Shown here piece after piece: positions 61,696 through 64,000 of a stretch of DNA of 64,000 nt. The translations under genes were made by a program, and so were the position numbers. The first letter of the stretch is position 1, and each line of letters begins with the position of its first letter. The stretch spans positions 1 through 64,000 of the forward strand of contig JADBXZ010000043.1 of NCBI GenBank assembly GCA_020403265.1. Direction: 5' to 3'. The DNA comes from Bacteroidota bacterium (lineage in GTDB: Bacteria > Bacteroidota > Bacteroidia > B-17B0 > Aurantibacillaceae). Below the pieces are notes generated by a model. That model was not told the origin of the DNA, ran no database searches, and saw only the letters and a list, made by a program, of their open reading frames with translations.

Positions 61696-62466
61696 GTGCG
61701 TTACAATCGATTGATTATCATCTTTACTTTCATTTTGCATGTTCTTGCATCAGCACAACAAAACGATGGTTATGGGATTAATTTACCAAAATTTTACAAA
61801 TCTAAATTGCATTTTGGATTTACTATTGCAGGTAACAGATCGGATTTTGTAATTAATCCTAAACCTAATTCTCAATTTCCAGACACAGTTATTAAAGAAA
61901 AAGGCACAGTTACACGTTATCAAATTAGAAGCATTTTCAGTAAGCCCGCCCCCGGTTTCGCTATTGGTATTGTTAGTGATTTGAGAATACATGAATACAT
62001 TCGTTTAAGATTTACCCCTAGTATCAGCTTTGGATCAAGAACAATAGAATATACACTGGCCAACCGAACAAACGACAGTTCAAAAATATTTCAAAAACGA
62101 GTTGAATCGGCCTTTTTATTTTTCCCTATTGAAACCAAAATTCAATCTAAAAGACTAGGAAACTTTAGTGCCTATATAATTGGAGGCGGTGGTTACCAAT
62201 TAGACTTAGCGGCTCGCAAAAAAGCAGCAGGTGTTACAAGCGGGCCTAATCAGTTAGACGATAACGTAAAACTAAAACGAGACGATTTTTATTATAGTAG
62301 CGGTGCAGGAGTTGATTTTTATTTGCAATACTTTAAACTAGGTTTAGAAGCTAAATTGCAAATAGGAACTAGAAACTTACTTCGTCCGGAAAACAGTATT
62401 TTCAGTAATAGTATTGATAAAGTCAGAAGCCGAATGGTTGTTTTTACAATTACATTTGAAGGTTAA
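61696..62466 (+). CDS. porT: PorT, T9SS outer-membrane barrel
   Basis: A 256-residue outer-membrane protein with a signal peptide (1-20, ending ASAQ), a PorT-family opening of LPKFYKSKLHFGFTIAGNRSDF near 30-51, and barrel strands with FAIGIVSDLRIHEYIRLRFTPSISFGSR, ending in VVFTITFEG. PorT is needed for T9SS function in Porphyromonas and Flavobacterium. Start is GTG 61696, which would overlap the AAGGAG at 61691; a TTG at 61711 would be better spaced from it but cuts the signal peptide short. A TATCTTTA element lies at 61652-61659. Confidence 0.82.
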   Translation: MRYNRLIIIFTFILHVLASAQQNDGYGINLPKFYKSKLHFGFTIAGNRSDFVINPKPNSQFPDTVIKEKGTVTRYQIRSIFSKPAPGFAIGIVSDLRIHEYIRLRFTPSISFGSRTIEYTLANRTNDSSKIFQKRVESAFLFFPIETKIQSKRLGNFSAYIIGGGGYQLDLAARKKAAGVTSGPNQLDDNVKLKRDDFYYSSGAGVDFYLQYFKLGLEAKLQIGTRNLLRPENSIFSNSIDKVRSRMVVFTITFEG

Positions 62467-63512
62467 GATTCGGTAACATAATATAATTTATAGTACTTTA
62501 AACCCCTTTCTTCATCAAATCCGCGCTCAATGTACTCGTGTTTACTATGTATATAGATATGAAAATTCTTATCTAATTTAACAATACTCCGCATGTATTT
62601 CGCATTCTTTTTAACCGCGGTATTGCTTACATCAAACTCTTCAACTGCGGTTAAATTCAGTTTATCGTTATAATTAGCCCTGTAATCTTTAAATGCAGAA
62701 ATGACCTCGGGTTCAACAAGTACTTCCTTTTCAAAATCCTTAACTGTAACATGATTTTTATCCTTAAAATAAGATGTACTTTTATTTAGCATCATCATTT
62801 GATTTTGTTTATCAACATTATTGGCTTCAGTTAATACCTCCTCACAAAATCCTCTGCTCATATCCATAAAATTTTTTGTATGGTAATATGCGTTAGATTT
62901 TAATTTAACATTTAAGAAATCTTCCTCCCAATAAGCTGCGCACTCTGCATATTTATTGTTATTATCAACTACACTTAACTTATAACCATTATTTTTATCA
63001 GTGTTAAATACCAAACAACCTTTATCTAGTTTATTAATATTTATTCCATTTTCGTAATTCACTTCAAACTCATCCAGGTGCTGATAAACCTTTAAAAAAG
63101 TTTCTTTATTTTCACATTTAAATAAACCAATCGCATCGCATAGTTCACCATCCAGCATAACATCCGTAAAATAACACCCAAAAAAATCCCCGCCGTTAAT
63201 TTTAGGGTGAATGCTTTGGTTATATAAATGGTGTCCGATATCTTTCAATTTCTCTGCAAACAACTTCTGATTACCAAAAACATCTTCACAAGCGTTTGCA
63301 ACAGATGCCAAGCTTACATCTACCTTACCTTTGAACTGGTAATATATATCTGTTTTAAATGCACCTGTGAAATACCTCATGAGTGTCTCCTTCAAAAAAT
63401 CATCGCTCAAAATAAATTCATTTTGGCTGAGGGTTAATTCTTCGCCTAAGCCTTTATTTCCGACAAATCCCACATAAAAATGGGTCAACTGTGCTCTTGT
63501 AAAATCAATCAT
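62463..63512 (-). CDS. nucleoid-associated protein, NdpA/YejK family
   Basis: A 349-residue cytoplasmic protein matching the 37-kDa nucleoid-associated protein family: GGDFFGCYFTDVMLDGELCDAIGLFKCENKETFLKVY near 106-142, and ARDFC-like SRGFCEEVLTEANNVDKQNQMMMLNKSTSYFKDK further on. The family binds DNA and the nucleoid; exact role unclear. ATG 63512. Its stop overlaps the porT 3' end by four bases (convergent). Confidence 0.88.
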   Translation of the reverse strand: MIDFTRAQLTHFYVGFVGNKGLGEELTLSQNEFILSDDFLKETLMRYFTGAFKTDIYYQFKGKVDVSLASVANACEDVFGNQKLFAEKLKDIGHHLYNQSIHPKINGGDFFGCYFTDVMLDGELCDAIGLFKCENKETFLKVYQHLDEFEVNYENGININKLDKGCLVFNTDKNNGYKLSVVDNNNKYAECAAYWEEDFLNVKLKSNAYYHTKNFMDMSRGFCEEVLTEANNVDKQNQMMMLNKSTSYFKDKNHVTVKDFEKEVLVEPEVISAFKDYRANYNDKLNLTAVEEFDVSNTAVKKNAKYMRSIVKLDKNFHIYIHSKHEYIERGFDEERGLKYYKLYYVTES

Positions 63513-63636
63513 AATAAATATTCACACCCAATATACATGCTTTACACCAGTTTTGGTTTAACAAAATTTAAACAAGTTTTTAAGGTTTATGGCAAAATAG
63601 TTGCTCCACCCTATTTTAAAATCGTGAATTAAATTT

Positions 63637-63644
63637 TAAATTTG
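63637..63644 (+). promoter_or_regulatory. -7 element TAAATTTG before the protease gene
   Basis: Exact match to TAnnTTTG, ending five bases before the ATG at 63650. A transcript starting about seven bases downstream of it would begin at or next to the start codon. No -33 TTG is evident. Confidence 0.4.
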
Positions 63645-63649
63645 TATAT

Positions 63650-64000
63650 ATGCTTAAATTAAACAATTACTTCTCAAAAATAACGCGTAAAGGCCTGGTT
63701 ATTGGCGGACTGATTCTTTTTTCATCTTTTGGGATTTATAAATATGTTTTTGAAAGAAATGATGTGATTTTTGAGTTAATGCTTGGAAGTCTTAATCAAA
63801 ACCACTATTCTCCTCAAAAATTAGACGACGCTTTTAGTGAAAAGGTTTTTAATTTATACCTGAAAAGATTGGATTATAGCAAAAAGTTTTTGCTGCAAAG
63901 CGACTTCGATGAACTTCAGAAATATAAAAAAGAAATTGATGACCAAATAATAACTCAAAATCATACCTTTTATAAACGATCTGTAGAAATTATTAACCAA
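63650..64000 (+). CDS. tail-specific (carboxy-terminal processing) protease, 5' part
   Basis: The first 117 residues of a gene that runs off the window. A membrane-anchoring segment lies at about 15-31, followed by FELMLGSLNQNHYSPQKLDDAFSEKVFNLYLKRLDYSKKFLLQSDFDEL, the N-terminal signature of Prc/Tsp-type periplasmic S41 proteases. The PDZ and catalytic domains are beyond the end. ATG 63650; the frame has no stop to the window edge. Confidence 0.87.
   Translation, partial: MLKLNNYFSKITRKGLVIGGLILFSSFGIYKYVFERNDVIFELMLGSLNQNHYSPQKLDDAFSEKVFNLYLKRLDYSKKFLLQSDFDELQKYKKEIDDQIITQNHTFYKRSVEIINQ

Overview
The window comes from an AT-rich member of the Bacteroidota. The evidence is type IX secretion system (T9SS) material (PorT, PorP/SprF, PorE-like proteins, CHU_C-type and short C-terminal sorting domains), TAnnTTTG-type -7 promoter elements with few Shine-Dalgarno sequences, a myxol/flexixanthin-style carotenoid cluster, a short ProRS, and Bacteroidota-style lipoproteins. 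No rRNA, CRISPR array, phage, integrase or insertion-sequence transposase is visible. Most of the window is chromosomal core with short operons on both strands.

Layout. 1-2231: citrate synthase and ribulose-phosphate epimerase on the minus strand. 2232-3110: a gene-poor stretch with tRNA-Cys, three terminator-like hairpins and decayed tandem copies of the tRNA locus. 3111-3512: a small STAS/SEC14-like protein. 3613-9113: carotenoid genes in two divergent arms (cruF-like and a second crtI-like gene on the minus strand; crtI, crtB, an unknown gene and idi on the plus strand), followed by a convergent DUF58 gene. 10163-21648: a tandem T9SS surface module made of a giant IgGFc-binding/PKD/CHU_C protein plus PorP/SprF, the same pair again, then a PorE-like TPR/PD40/OmpA protein. 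21704-26841: a TapB-like protein, a membrane SpoIIE-type phosphatase, a FadL-like barrel and a repeat-rich lipoprotein. 26956-34694: proS, an unknown gene, a GT-C-like membrane protein, pheT and a secreted nuclease. 34767-42941: an exopolysaccharide or O-antigen locus (rfbB, OmpA-type protein, glycosyltransferase, flippase, two Wzz-like proteins, a polymerase/ligase). 43228-50175: an LRR protein, a lipoprotein prohibitin, mtaB, an acetoacetyl-CoA reductase and MaoC pair, a PorE-like paralogue without OmpA, a cytochrome-like lipoprotein and nadD. 50192-50322: a MITE/REP-like inverted repeat. 50321-64000: housekeeping genes (TauE/SafE, GlcNAc-kinase-like, rpsP, usp, cca, dtd, pyrR-dinB-pyrB operon, heptose adenylyltransferase, panD, porT, nucleoid-associated protein) and the start of a tail-specific protease.

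How parts work together. Carotenoid genes supply IPP isomerisation (idi), phytoene synthesis (crtB), desaturation (crtI and a paralogue) and end-group hydration (cruF-like). The 10-22 kb block looks like a self-contained surface-adhesin export unit: each giant CHU_C protein sits with its own PorP/SprF partner, and a PorE-like peptidoglycan-anchored protein closes the array. PorT at 61.7 kb belongs to the same secretion system. The 34.7-42.9 kb genes would make, flip and polymerise a surface polysaccharide.

The most unusual items are the crtI-like gene whose FAD-binding N-terminus lies upstream of any ATG and seems to start at ATC, the decaying tandem tRNA-Cys locus with a 17-bp duplicated tRNA 3' end, the duplicated adhesin/PorP module, the small palindromic REP/MITE element, and an uncharacterised gene translationally coupled inside the carotenoid operon. 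I did not find a clearly new defence or mobile system here.
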